A stretch of DNA of 31,529 bases, taken from positions 1-31,529 of the forward strand of contig JAOXYB010027844.1 in the NCBI GenBank assembly GCA_028565635.1. Reading direction: 5' to 3'. This document shows positions 1 to 12,900 of this stretch, in pieces; positions within the stretch are counted from its first letter, which is position 1, and every line of letters starts with the position of its first letter. Source of the stretch: Phoronis ovalis. Lineage: Eukaryota > Phoronida > Phoronidae. The translations under genes were made by a program, and so were the position numbers. The notes under the pieces were generated by a model, which was not told the DNA's origin, did not search any database, and saw only the letters and a list, made by a program, of their open reading frames with translations.

Positions 1-694
1 AAGTTATTCAGAGGTCAAACAATCAAAATTTCATGAAACGTTCGACAAGAGGTAAAGGTCACCCAGAGGTTCTTTGGGCATCAATGGGTCCAGGATAATC
101 CTAATAGGTCTGGATAACCACTATTTCTGTGTGCAACCTGGCCTTTGCTAAAAGGCGTTTCTAGTTACTGTATGTGTTTAAAGAGAGAATAATTTCTTGA
201 ATAACCCAGCAAAATTCATTTTTTGGAAGCATGTATCCAAAAACTGTGATCAGTATTTGTCTCGACCCACTGAGCAGAAGCATAATTTTATTTTATACTG
301 CACTTGGAAAAGATTGGAATCACTTTGGGATTTAGTGATTATTACTGTAGATGCAGTAGGCTGAATTGTCAACTGTTCCATAGGAACAGAATCAGGAGGG
401 TTTAGACACTGACATGTTTGTCTACAGAACATTTTAACATTATACACGCTAAGATACAACATTTTTTTTTTAATAATACAGCAATAATCATCATATTTAT
501 TGCATTAAACACATTTTGATAAATGAAATGTAGTAAATCTACTATTGCATCATTTGCAATAAATCTAATTTTACTGATACACAAAAAAAAAAAATTAAAA
601 CTATATAGTGCATTTTTTGCATATCCAACATTCACACATTTTACTTTTATTGACTTCTGTTCAATTATTTGTTGTTTACAGACAATGAACATAC
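1..694. other. DNAJC17 last visible intron
   Basis: The donor GTATGT after the exon ending at 695 leads into this stretch. I found no exon here matching the expected DNAJC17 C-terminal helix, so that exon should lie left of position 1. The first ~110 bp (AAGGTCACCCAGAGGTTCTT region) look like a dispersed repeat, but no second copy is in the window. Confidence 0.5.
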
Positions 695-3600
695 CTGATT
701 GCTTTGTGGAGTTACCTTACTGCTTGTTTGTGCGGCAGTAGGTTCTCCTGATATCCAACTCAAAGTTAGAGGATTACTGGCCAAGCCTATTTCATTCTGA
801 ACTGCTAACAGCTGAAAAGATAAAGACACTTAAATTACAAATACATAATAAATACAGTACGACCATGGAGAGTTTACAGCTAGATAAGCTATTGAGAACA
901 AAAAACAGAAGAATGATGAATTGTAAGGAACGAAATATATTTGTAATCAACATGTAAATCATATCGAGATATGCCATTGTAAGGCTCAAAATATGATCTG
1001 CAAGCATATGAATCCTACTCGGTATACACAAGAATCCTTACATACATTTGTATGCATGAACACAAGACTCAATACATACTGCACTATGTGGAGAATCATA
1101 TTCCAAGATGGCACTACCATTTTTCTTTGTTGAAACAATAATACACTTTATTTCTCCATACTGAAAATAGATTAAGTCTTGTCAAAAACAATCTGTTCAT
1201 AATTTAGACAAGTTAAATCATTTAAAAGTATCTAGACTTTGCTCTGATGGGCTATTAACTTTCATCCAGTTTCTGTGATGGAACATTCTTCTGTTTTGTT
1301 CCTACACATGTTTTACTAATGCTATCTCATTGAAAACCCAGCCATTTGTTATACTAGAACAATGGATGATTCATACACTTGTTGGAAAGAATGCCCATAT
1401 TATTTGACAAAAAATGAGAAATTCAAAAAGCGGATTTTTAAATTTTGCCTTTGTTATTATAAGTTATGCACATTTGAATTTCAATGCAATCACATAAGAT
1501 ACTATAGCGTCTCTAAGTAAACAAACTTTAAAAAAATGCTCTTTGAATTTACTTATTTTAATGTAATATTTGTGAGAAATTTCTAGTAGGTATCTCCAGT
1601 AGAGGTCTGAGAATTGATAACTGTTCGTTTTAAGATTTTGGTTATCAAAAGTGAGGCTAAGCGCTTTATTACCAGGATATGTCATTTATTATGCCGAGAT
1701 ATAAAACTGTGTCTTTGAAGCCAGGAAATTGGAAAGCAGGAAAATATTGTTAAATAAAGCAAAATTAACTGGGATCTACCTTAATGCAATAGTTAAGTGA
1801 GCCCAAATGATTTTTCAAAAATAAAATACTTGTAGAAAAAATGCACATTGTTTTTTTATACATTTCTGTACCTTTGACAAAAGCTGAAGTAAATATTCCT
1901 TTGAATAGCCACCATTTTCAGAATCACCTTTTCTTGCTTTCCATTTAAGTTTTAATCTTGGAGCTGGTTTGTCTTCATTTTCTGGGCAGAAATTGAAACA
2001 TGCAGCCATTAAAGTAATACGACAGAATTCTGTAACTGCAGTGCAATTTGTACTATGGGTACTGGTGTTGGAATCTTTTAAAATAAGTCGCACTATAACT
2101 CAGTTTCTACCTTTGATAGTGTAGAATAAGTCGGTGGCACTGTACAAATGAAAAAAAATTTGGGGAAGCTGTCAGACTATGTACACTATCTTGTATTTCA
2201 TACGGTGGTTGTGAAAAACTGTATGCTTACAATACAAGACGGCAGGTAAAAAAGCATAAGTTTTATTTATGTCACATTCAATTTATGAGTGAGTAAAAGT
2301 ATGACACCTTCTTCTTCTTCTTCTTGTACACCCTTGCTAAGTTGTTCTTTTAAATGTTCTTGTTCTTCTTCCAGCAACTTGGAACCTTCCTTTCTCAGTC
2401 TCTCAATCTAGGAACATCATATAATTTCTAAATTATAAACAAAGTCATGAATACAGTTTAGAAGTGATAAGATAAACTCAAAAGCATAAGGTCAATGTTG
2501 AGAGTTAAAAAGTCCTTTAAAATACTAAGATTAATAAAATTCTTTATATATCCTAATCTGAATAAATCTATCAGTTAGTGTTTTGTACCCCTTCATCTAA
2601 CATCTGGGCTTAACCTTAGTCAATTGTAGTTATAATCCTTCAATTTAGTATCAAGAGTGAATAAATACAAAATTATACTTTTGACCAACCAGGGACCAGC
2701 TTTTCTATATCATTCAGCTATGTGTGATTAACCTATTTCACTAGCTGCCTGCCTTTTACTTACTAGTCAACTGTTGTTGCTTTATACCTAGTTGTTGAAG
2801 TGCATGTCTATGATGGGTAGTAATAACACCATTCTTCTACAATTTGATTTAATCATGGGAAGAAAAAAAAATGAACATTACTTTCTACTCCTTAATTAAA
2901 ATTTCTTAGGACAGTTGACATCTTTTCAGCTACATACATACACCATAGCTGCATTATATTAAGATTTATATTAAGCTGTAATCTGATTGGGCAGTGAGTT
3001 TCACTGGGCTTTAGAAATACATAAATGGATTGCCACTCTTTTGTTTTTCGAGATAATAAACAGAAATAAAAGCAGTTAATCCCAGACATTAGTACGGAAT
3101 ACCAATGGATGGATTTATTCATGACTGTATATGTCTCAGTTTGAAACTAGCTTTTAGTCAAATAATGTTTGTGCCATTGAAAAAATACTCTGGATAAGAT
3201 GTTAGAGCTTATGAAACCTTACCTCAGCTTGTAACTTTTCAGCTGCTGTTTTATCCACAAAAGTTGTCTTGGTTGTTTTTCCTGTTGCACTCTGTCTTTC
3301 ACGAGCTTCAAGGTCTAAATTAATGAAATACAAATACTCATCACTAGATTTTTAATAGCACAAAATAAGAATGTCTAAATGCTTTAAACAGGTTTTTATT
3401 ATTTTTTTTTTAATGACTTCCAACATTAATTTAAAAACAAATGTTAGAACCAATATGAAAATACCTTCTTTGAGTTTCTTGCGTTTGCTATCTAATTCTC
3501 TGTGACGAATTTCAGCAGCTTTCCTTGCTTTAAGAACCTTGTCATACGCAGCCTTTAAAGTATACAATATTTACATAGTACTGTTTTCACTCTTTAAAGT

Positions 3601-5962
3601 AGATTGCTTTTAAAATAATTATTACATCCTCCAAACTCAATGATTGTCCATCTGTGTACACTGCAAACATGTCAGATTATTTACTCTTACAGTTAATTTT
3701 TCTTAAACATCATTACTTACTGCCACTTATAACGCAATTATACATCTTACACACATTCAAGCACTGAGAAATGTAAACCATGGAATAAAGAGAATATTAT
3801 ATTAGCAGCTATTGATTAGACTTGGTTTAGCTTGTACAATTTTGTGTCAGTTTAGCACATGTTTTCGGAAACTGACATATTTTGTGTTTAAACTAATAGA
3901 ATACACATGCAGTGAACTGATCACAGTGTAAAGATACTTCAGTTTATGCACTCACCCTTGTTCCAGCGTCTGTGAGAACTTCAAGAGCTTTAGATAATTC
4001 ATCGAACACAGAAGCAGCATTTGCATCATCTGGATTTTTGTCAGGATGGCATTTTAAAGCTTTCTTACGATAAGACTTTACAATCTACAAGCAGTTAAAG
4101 TATTATGATACTGTTGAAATACTTCTATTGCCAAGCTATTTCACTACTTCTACCAGATACTGGCGCCATCAACCAACTGAAGATTATTGACAGACAAAGT
4201 GAACTAAAAAGGTTAACAAAAAAAGACAGAGTAAGAAAAAAACAATTTTGGCACTTGAATAATTTAGCTACTTGGAGTTTAAAAGCCCCAGGAGATGTAG
4301 CCAATACTGTTTACATTGGTAGGTTGCTCCATTTTCTAATGGTTTTAGGGAAGAAAGAGCCTTTCTTGTAGTCCTTGCTTGTCGATGGTATCAGGTATAA
4401 CCTTTTATTCCTGTGTTTGCATCCATTCTGGCTTGTTAATTCCTATCAAGCCTTTATCAATCGCATGGCCAGTTGTGCTTCTTTCCTGATTGTCTCAAGG
4501 TTTTCCACTTTTGTACTCGGCATGGATCCAACATTACATCGTTTAAATCTTCCAGACAACTTTGTTCTGCTTGCTTCCTTAGAAATAATGTTAATGTGGT
4601 TACACCAGTTCAAATAAGAAGTTAGATTACAACCTATGTATTTGGCAGTACTGACATCACAGAGTGTGTGATTATGGAGTTTGCTGTTTAACTTTAATAG
4701 ATCTTTCCTTCAGGTGATGAATAGAATGTTGCATTTATCCAGTGAAAAGTCGTTTTCCATTTATCTTCCCATAATGCAAGTTTATCTAAATCAGACTGGA
4801 GAAGTTGGCAGTCTGTGTTTGTTGGAAGATATACTTTGTCGAAAGCTTTTGAGAAGTTTATAATTAACGTGTCAGTTTGTTTCCCATTTTTCATATTCCC
4901 AGCAATTCATCTGTAAAGTCTATTTTAGCATGTGAAGTCATGAGGGAAAAAATAAAAAAAGAAGAAATGTTAAAGGTTTCAAAATATAGGATGAGTCTAA
5001 AATAGTACAATACTCTGATGACTCTAATCTTTCACGGTCTAATATAAAATCAATCGATTATTCAATATATATAATTATTGACACATTTCCTCACTGTCCA
5101 ATGCTTAACACATATCTCCTCACAAAAATAGAGCTTATGTTTATAAAAAAATCAGATTTAAAGAAGAACCAATCAAATGTTTAGGAACATTTGTTAGATT
5201 AGACACGACACTTTGTGAAATTGGAAATTAGGAAAGTAAAGTTTTTGATATGGTGGTTTTATAGTTCAAATGGAAAAGAAGAAATTAAACCTTATTTGGG
5301 AAATTAATTAATTCTTTAGCGATTCCAAAAGTTTCCAGCGGTACATAAATTTTCCATTTTAATTAACTGTATCGGAAGGTATAATAATAAAAAGAATTTT
5401 TTTAAATAGTCATGTATAATTTTATTTGGAATAAACGAAATACAGTTTTCTGGGAGATGCTATAAGCTTTCTTAAAAATGGGTGTTACTAAGGCACAAAT
5501 CATCAGGTACAGAACCTGTTTCTAGAGAACTTTGTAAATCATATTAAAGATCAGTGCAATTTCGATATGAGACACTTCTTTGAAAATTTATATTTTCATG
5601 TTTTTTTGGTAAATGAGCTGTTTTAAAGAAATGCCTATTTTTTGTTCGAGCGTTTACGAGCTGTAGGTTTTCCTAAACCGTAACAGTTGACAGGCTGTGT
5701 AGTCTGATACAGGTGTCCAACTGACATTAATTGTGTTTGTGAATATTTTGATTTTAGTAGTACCATAAAAGTACTACAAACGTGAGCCACAACAGGGCTT
5801 ATTCCGGTGCTTATCGCTCAGAATAACAGTGAAATACAATACAATAAGGTGTAATGAAAAATGAACACAAGGAAAAATAACAAAACTCACCTCCTTATCA
5901 GTTGCATCGGGTGCTACATCAAGGATCCTATAGAGATCCAACTTTGTTATATCAAACGACAT
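695..5962 (-). CDS. DNAJC17: DNAJC17 orthologue (J domain + RRM), 3' end outside window
   Basis: Eight coding exons join in frame on the minus strand: 5962-5891, 4084-3956, 3552-3465, 3314-3223, 2407-2308, 1981-1872, 1160-1080 and 811-695, giving 263 codons without a stop. Introns are GT-AG. The start is the ATG at 5962, because the reading [15 protein letters not shown] aligns with the usual short N-terminus before the J domain. Residues ~8-75 are the J domain with the HPD triad in KCHPDKNPD (exon 2). A charged helix follows ([14 protein letters not shown], then KRKKLKE), then a poly-Glu stretch (exon 5). An RRM spans ~171-245 ([46 protein letters not shown]). The family is a nuclear J-protein co-chaperone of Hsp70 associated with pre-mRNA splicing. 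Human DNAJC17 is about 304 residues, so roughly 40 C-terminal residues are missing here; the last exon must lie beyond position 1. It is head to head with APLF. Confidence 0.93.
2558..3122. mobile_element. Non-autonomous terminal-inverted-repeat element, copy 1 (DNAJC17 intron)
   Basis: The left end, from TGAATAAATC at 2559 through GTTAGTG to CATCTGGGCTTAAC at 2614, is repeated in inverted orientation at 3074-3121 (AGTTAATCCCAGACATTAGT ... GGATTTATTCA). A related element is present at 30604-30963. There is no transposase reading frame. The element lies wholly inside the intron between DNAJC17 exons 4 and 5. Its inside is longer than in the second copy, so it has an insertion or the other has a deletion. 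Ends are approximate. Confidence 0.65.
4240..4910 (-). mobile_element. Decayed non-LTR retrotransposon reverse transcriptase fragment
   Basis: Read on the minus strand from 4900 downward, short pieces match the order of a Jockey/CR1-type ORF2: [16 protein letters not shown], then [16 protein letters not shown], then [15 protein letters not shown], then [14 protein letters not shown], then a last block containing [10 protein letters not shown]. The first two blocks are abnormally close, so the catalytic palm with the [FY]xDD motif has been deleted. The later blocks are in different frames with stops between. It is a dead, old insertion in intron 1 of DNAJC17, antisense to the plus strand and in the same orientation as the host gene. 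No 5' end, endonuclease or target-site duplication is seen. Confidence 0.75.
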
Positions 5963-6934
5963 TGCAACATCGACTTCCCGGCACAAACGGAGTTTCCTAT
6001 CTCCTAAATCAAAGAGCTCCAATGTTTTCAAAATAAATTTTTAGAATCGAAAACATTATTTCCAAAATGAAAGTGAAATACACATTCAAGTAAAATACAT
6101 GTAAAAAAAAAGTAATAAGATACGAATTATATTATATTGGAAGGAAATAAAGGGGAATTCGTTACAGAACTTTGTAATTGTATGAAATTCTTTTTCAACT
6201 GTAAATCTGTATTTTCTAGCACCAGTTATGTTGAGAAAGCATCATGGAGGACGAGCTGTAATTTGCATAATTACAAAACAGAAAACTAATAATAATACTA
6301 TAAGCTGTTCCTTGAAATAGGTAAGATTTTGCCTGATGTGATAAAAGTAATCTCTTTTTATTTTGCAACTGTGCATATTGTACAAATTTGTACAGCCGTT
6401 GTGAAAATGACAGTTTAATATCCATTGTTTATGTACTACTAGTAGCTTAGGATTATAATATTCAATTATTAGTCTAGTGAAATTATTTCAATGTCTATTC
6501 TGCAAGGCATATGTTCTTGAATAAAAGTGCAGTGAAGCCATCAAGCATTGGAGCATCATTAATCGGAGATTCATAATGCGTTGCAGATAGCTCTGAGAGA
6601 AGAATGCAGATATAACTATGTCTATATGCGTGCCTTTGACAGTTAAATATTACTATCAACAACGTCGATCCAATTTTCTATCATGTTTTATGCAACTTCC
6701 CGCTACCAACACCATAAAACAACGAGGCGTTGTGTTTTATTACATGATTTATATAAGTGGAAAATATGCTACATAATAAAAAGTGTATGACATTCGGTGT
6801 TTTTGTAATAAATGTGTGGTTCTTCTGCTTAAGACAGTTTAGCTTAGGATTGCTAGTTCAACTTTACAGTGATAAATTTCTTATCTATTTCTCAAATGAA
6901 CATCTCAATTTTCAGTACCCGGTGTAATCACAGT
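5963..6934. promoter_or_regulatory. Head-to-head intergenic region between DNAJC17 and APLF
   Basis: The two start codons are 972 bp apart and diverge, so this stretch must hold the promoters of both genes, possibly a shared bidirectional one. I see no clear TATA box placed for either gene and no CpG island; the stretch is AT-rich. A sequence reading AATTTTCAG just before 6917 looks like a splice acceptor 18 bp upstream of the APLF ATG, so APLF may have a non-coding first exon farther left. A short near-palindrome (AACGAGGCGTT, ~6720-6730) is present. There is no other coding signal. Confidence 0.5.
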
Positions 6935-9900
6935 ATGTCTTCTCCTCTTGTATTTGAGTTGGTACCTGTTAATTCTGGTGATAAATCTACAGAACATATC
7001 AAAATACCAGCTGGCGAAACTGTTATTGGAAGAGGAGAACTTCTTGGGGTAATCTGTGATAAATGAAAGCTAAATACAAGAATCATGTATCATATGAATC
7101 TCTTTTACTTAGGTCATCCTAGTAGTTTTATCTGCTGATTTTTTTCCATGAAATTATTTTGTCCACATACTTATTAGAGCTACCACCTCTTGTCATTTTT
7201 TAGAATTGGTTACAAAAAAAAAAACAGTGTCTGATGTTATTTAAAGTACAAGCAACAAGACATAGGGCCAGTTCACAATGAAACTAAAAATAATACATTT
7301 TGTTTTATGCTCAAAAGTATTTGACTTTGTAGTTATATTGTAATTGTATTTAATACCAAGTGAAAAGTCCATGCTACATGCCTCTTGCGATATGGGTCAT
7401 TATATTTAGCATGAATTTTTCTGCAGGTTGCTGACAAGCGAGTGTCTCGAAATCATGGAGTATTAAATGTCACATCAGATGGAAAATTTATCATAACAGC
7501 GGTATGTGAATCATAAATAAAGCTATGTATGTAATCAAACGCCTCTTAATTAATAAGGAATTACATGTTATTAATAAATCATCATAAGATGGAGAGTCAG
7601 TTCTCCAGTTTTGAGTATTCTTCTGCAGAAAAATGTTTTTTAAAGTGTACTATTCTGATCTTGCTGTCTGTTTAAAACCAAAGTTACTAAAGCTGTCTCT
7701 CAGCATTGTCAAAGAACAAATGTGACAGTATTACAAAATATGTTTGTAAAATTAAACTGCAGTCACAAATTAATTTATAATATTTTCTTTTCAGACACAC
7801 TCAAATCCATGCTTCTATCAAAAGGAAGGAGTGGGGCCAGCCACAATGCTGCAGAAAGACAAGAGTACAGAGTTGAACAATGGAGATGTCTTTAGCTTAC
7901 TTCCTAATTCATTTTCATATAAGATAATAAAAGTAGCAGAAACCAAAAATGAATCAGAAAACCAGCAGTCAAAAGACAAAGCGGAAAACAAATCAAATGG
8001 TGCTACAGAAGGTTTGTAGATTAATTAGTTGGACATACTTAGTTTTGAATTTAATCTTGCTTATTTATTATTTTTGATTTAAAATGAAATTTACTCAACT
8101 TAGATTCCATATGAAGTAAAAGTAGATCTGAAATCCATACTAACAGAACTTCTGGCCTATCCAAAGTTGTACTGCTAGTAGAATTTGAATTGAGTTCTGT
8201 TTGGATAAATTTATTATCACACTAGGCCTCTTGGTCATATAATGTAACTTATAAAAGTGAGGGTCACTTGTGACTGGTTATAAAATGTATAACAGCTGAG
8301 ACTTCCATAAACTATTTCAATTCTCTATGGAGCATACCACAAGGTTGCCTGCATCAGCTCAGTATACTGACCAAACTACAACTTTGGTCACACCCTAGTT
8401 GGTGGTTATTTTTCTGGTTGCGTAAATTGAGGTGGTAACTAATCAAGATGTGCTGCCCAACAAACCACCATAAAAACTTTTTGTACAGGAGTGATATTTG
8501 AATGTGAGATTTTCAGATTACAAGTTAGACCCTTTTCCAATTGGGCTAATTTGGCTCGGCATCACTACCACAGAGACATCTTGTGATGTTTGTAGAAAAT
8601 GCAGTTCATTTCTGGGGGGGAATATCTGTTCGATAAAATACAATTGAAACATGTATTCAGTTAATTATTTAGAACATTTTAAAAATTTCTACATGTGATA
8701 AATATATATCTCATGTTTTAAATTCTTGCTTTAAAAGACATATTTTTGGAATTCACAAATTATTAACAATGTGTTATGTTTATACTCCATTTCAGATAAA
8801 CCCATAACTGATGACCAAGAAAATGCAAAAGAAGAACGGAAATCTTCAAATGACAGTGGCGATGAAAATGATGAAAATAAAGATGTTGGTACAAAACAGG
8901 GTGATACCAAGGTATAGTTTTAATGATTGACATGGTTCTCTGTTTATTTAAATTAATTATTTATCTTTGCTCATGTGTCATGTCTTTTGTTCTGAAACTG
9001 ATACATAAAGCTTAAGATTCTAGATATGAGCTACAAATAATGCAAAGTAAAAACAATATCAGGTCCTGTAGTTCATGTTTGTATAAAAATGTCTAGAAAA
9101 TCGCAAGAATATGGCTATTTGTAACTTTGAAGGGAGTAATAACAGCAATATCTATAGCTATATAACAGTTTCCTGGTCTTTACCGTCCACTGTACGTATA
9201 GAGAAGGAAAAGCATTTTGGAAGAAACTTTTGTACTTTTCTTCGTGTCATGTTTATAGGCTAGTACTAATGGTAAAACAGCTAAAGTTGGTGATAAAGAA
9301 ATGGCGTTACCATTGGCTAAAACAAGAAAGCTTCCTGATTGGATGTTAGAAGATACAGGTGATGAGGAAGAGGTTGAGGAGAAAGAGAAACCTGTCCAAC
9401 CTAAAAAAGGTCGTGGACGTGGTAAAGGGCGAGGAGAAAGTGCCAGTACACCCGGGAAAGGCAGAGGTAAGTGTACCATCACATATCTACTTTTATGTAC
9501 TGAAAAACAGGCAGTTATTGTCAATTATTTTTTGTCTTGTTTAGAAACCTTTCTAATTTATTAGTTTTGTGCAGCTAGTTAATCTTCTTTCATATTTATA
9601 CACCTCTGTTGTTCCTGTACCTACATACTGTGTTGAGTGACATCTTCATACTGCTGGTATTTGATGAAGATTGGTCAGTCTCAGAAAGGGCTTCCAACAT
9701 TGATTAATAGATAGAAAACCTAAAAATAACATTTTGACGGGTGTTCACCAGGTGGGATTTTCTTTCCTATGTAAGCAACCATTTTTAATAGGGCGAGGAC
9801 GACCTGCTGCAGTGCCAGTTAGAAGAAAGAAAGCTGAAATCTCAGAAGATGAGGACTTATCGGAGGAGGAGGAGGAATTTAAACCTCGACGCAAAACTCC

Positions 9901-12900
9901 AAGGAAGCGTGGCAAGAAGCAAGACTCAGATGATGAATATACATCACCCTCAAGACCAAGAAGACAAGCATCTCAAAACAGACCCAGTTATTGTAAGTTT
10001 TGACTTGTACAATCAAAAACTAAAATGGAGCTACTCTGCTTCCAGTGATAAATATTAAGCAAATCAATTAATCAAAATGAACCAGTATAATGTGCCATCA
10101 GAATCTCAGAACCTACATATAGCATGAATTGTTTATGGAACATCTTTTTAAACAACAGGTTAATAATGTGATTTCCAGCAACTTTACATGAAATTCTATC
10201 AACTAAGTGTCACTGAAGACTGATTCTTTAGTGTTTGAAGGTAAGATTGCTTGCAGTCGCCAATCAGAAATTTAGAAATTTCCAAGCCCGGAACACTGAA
10301 ATGGATGATGAGTATGTTTACGCATCTGATTAGTGTGTCAAGCATTGTTAATTTCAACACACACAATAATCTCTATTTTCAAAGTACAAAATTTTAGCTG
10401 CTAAAACAGTAGATAGACATTATAAAATTGTCTGTTACAGCTGATGATCTGGTATTAAGTGATGCTGAATTCTCAGATGAGCCGGAAGTGCCAAAGAAAA
10501 AAAAATGGCAGCTTGCTGACAGTGACAGTGACTTTGACTTTGTGGTTGAAGAAGATTCCGGAAGTGATTGGGAATCAGGGTCTAAAGGCACTCCTAAAAA
10601 GGCCAAGGTAAGAGCTTTAATATGTTAGGTACTGCATGTAAAAAACTTTTCATAAATTAATTTATTTTTCTCTATAATTTCAATGGTTCACTGCAATAAT
10701 ATTACACATTTATCCAGTAGATAAACTCTAAAGAGTTAATTTACAGTCATAATGCAGAAACATTGAGTACAAAGTGGCGGGAGTTAGATAAGGCAGGTTA
10801 AAATTTCTTTTGCGACGCATGCCCTTTTATTACAGTGTAGCATTTGCTTACCTCCACAGACAGTTCGTGCCATTGAAGATGCTTACGATAAAATAGGATT
10901 ATTAAAAATCCGTGCCTTTCACTCTGTTTTGTAAATTATAGAAAATTGTTTTAATAATTCATATAAGAACTTACTTTTGCACATATGGCAGTTATTTCGA
11001 TGTTTTTTTAGCATTAACACAGTCTAGTTAAAACTGGCCAATTTTATGAGAATTGTGTGGTAATAAAATTATAATTTTAAAGAAAAACAAACATTGAAGT
11101 ATGCCATAGACCAGTCACCTTTCTTCAATAAACACTATAATTATTTTGACCTAGAAATTAGATTATTCTTTCGGTGATAGGCACAGAAATTTAGTTGAAG
11201 TAGGTGCAATTTTTAGCACAGGTAAGTTCTCATCTGTTAGTCACATGATCATTTCGCTAAACACATCAAGTGTCATGCTAAAGGTCATATAGTATTTAAT
11301 CAACACAGTTTAAAATAAAAAAATATTTCACCTTTCATTTATTCAAAAATTTCGAAAAACGATTTTGCAGTGTCCCCTACGACGAAATGTGGTAAGCATG
11401 TGTCTTTTAAAACTATCTGGCATATCTCCTGTTGATATTAATATAGTTTAAGATTAAAAACATTTTTTAAAAAAATATGTTGTTTATAACCAATAGACTT
11501 TACCACAGACTTAATTTCGTTTCTTGTAGGGTGGTGCTGGTGGCAGAAGAGGACGCCCCTCAGGTCGTGGTAAATCCAAAAGAAAACATGGCAGTGACTC
11601 CGAAGAAGACTTCAGTGATGATGATGATGAATACATTCCACGACCAACTAAGAGACGAGGCGGTAAACCTACACCTACTAAAAAGAAACGTCAAATATGT
11701 GAATATGGAAAAGATTGTTACAGGTACATCACCTTAGTTAAAATAGTAGATCCTAAGCTTTATTATCAAGTGACATTACAGACAAACCTCAATTTTTATC
11801 ATTAATAATGCATATACCTTTCAAATTGGCAGAATTTTTGGATAATTTTGTTTTGAAAGCTGCAGAATGGCATATTTGCAATGGAAGGCATGACAGCTGA
11901 GGTAATGAGTGCATTTTCATTGTTAGGTATAAGTTTGCCATGGATTTTGTTGTCATTGTAATTGTGAACAGAATATTCTTGATATTATCAATAATTCCAA
12001 TTTCCCACCAACTAGTGTGATGCAAACATATTTATTCCTGGTTACTTTTCCGTAGCAGGTATAAACTGTATGATCAGTTGGCAAAATAACTGCTCAACGC
12101 TTTATTCTTAATCAGGTACTGGTCATCGCAAGTTAAATTCTAGGGACTCCGAGCATAATGCATGGTTCTAACATTTCTTTGTTTTATTTAGGAAAAATGA
12201 TGCTCATTTCAAAGACTTTATTCATCCAGGTGATTCTGATTATCCGTCTGAAGGTGATGATGATGATGGTGCTAGTAGTGATGCCAGCGTACCCGAATGT
12301 GAATATGGCGAAGACTGTTATAGGTAAGTTTTGTGTTCAGCACTACATACATTTTTTTGACTGAAGACTTACAGTGCTCAGAAAAAGTGAATTTAAAAAG
12401 TTTATGGTATTGCATCTTGTAGGTGTAGTTTCAATTTTTGTCAATCAAGCTGTCCTAACTTTTTTACCACCTTGGTGATCAAAAGTTGAGATATATCATA
12501 GTAGAATGACAAATGCAAAATGTGCTCTAGTCCAATCTACCCTCTGTAGTTGACAAAATGGAAATCAGAAATTTTATGCTTTTGTATTATTGTGTATCAG
12601 AATGGTTTTGGGATCTGATTTAAAATTTGCAATACAGTTAATTGGTTTCTAAAATAACCATGTTTATGACTGATTATCAAAACTGATGTCTCTATATTAA
12701 TTTGCTATTTATAAATGCAAAGAGAATAGAGATCAGACAACCTCTATTGTTAGTTGTGTATATCCTTAAAAACAGTTAGACCTGCTTTAAGCCTGGTGGT
12801 GTTTAATTTTTTTGTCCATCAATATTTTAATTAATCTGATTCTCTGTCAGATGTAATTATCTATAAAATGTACCTTGCCTGTAGTTATCCCACTGAAAAT

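Noticed and set aside
250-462. Minus-strand frame as a possible C-terminal exon of DNAJC17
   Set aside because: It does not resemble the expected charged C-terminal helix, and frames after the nearest acceptor-like site do not continue sensibly.
2308-2325. CTT microsatellite
   Set aside because: It encodes the poly-Glu stretch of DNAJC17 exon 5, so it is coding rather than a free repeat, although it may vary in length.
4105-4617. Two plus-strand open frames of 80-88 codons
   Set aside because: They are the antisense shadow of the decayed reverse transcriptase read on the minus strand; no plus-strand motif or splice context.
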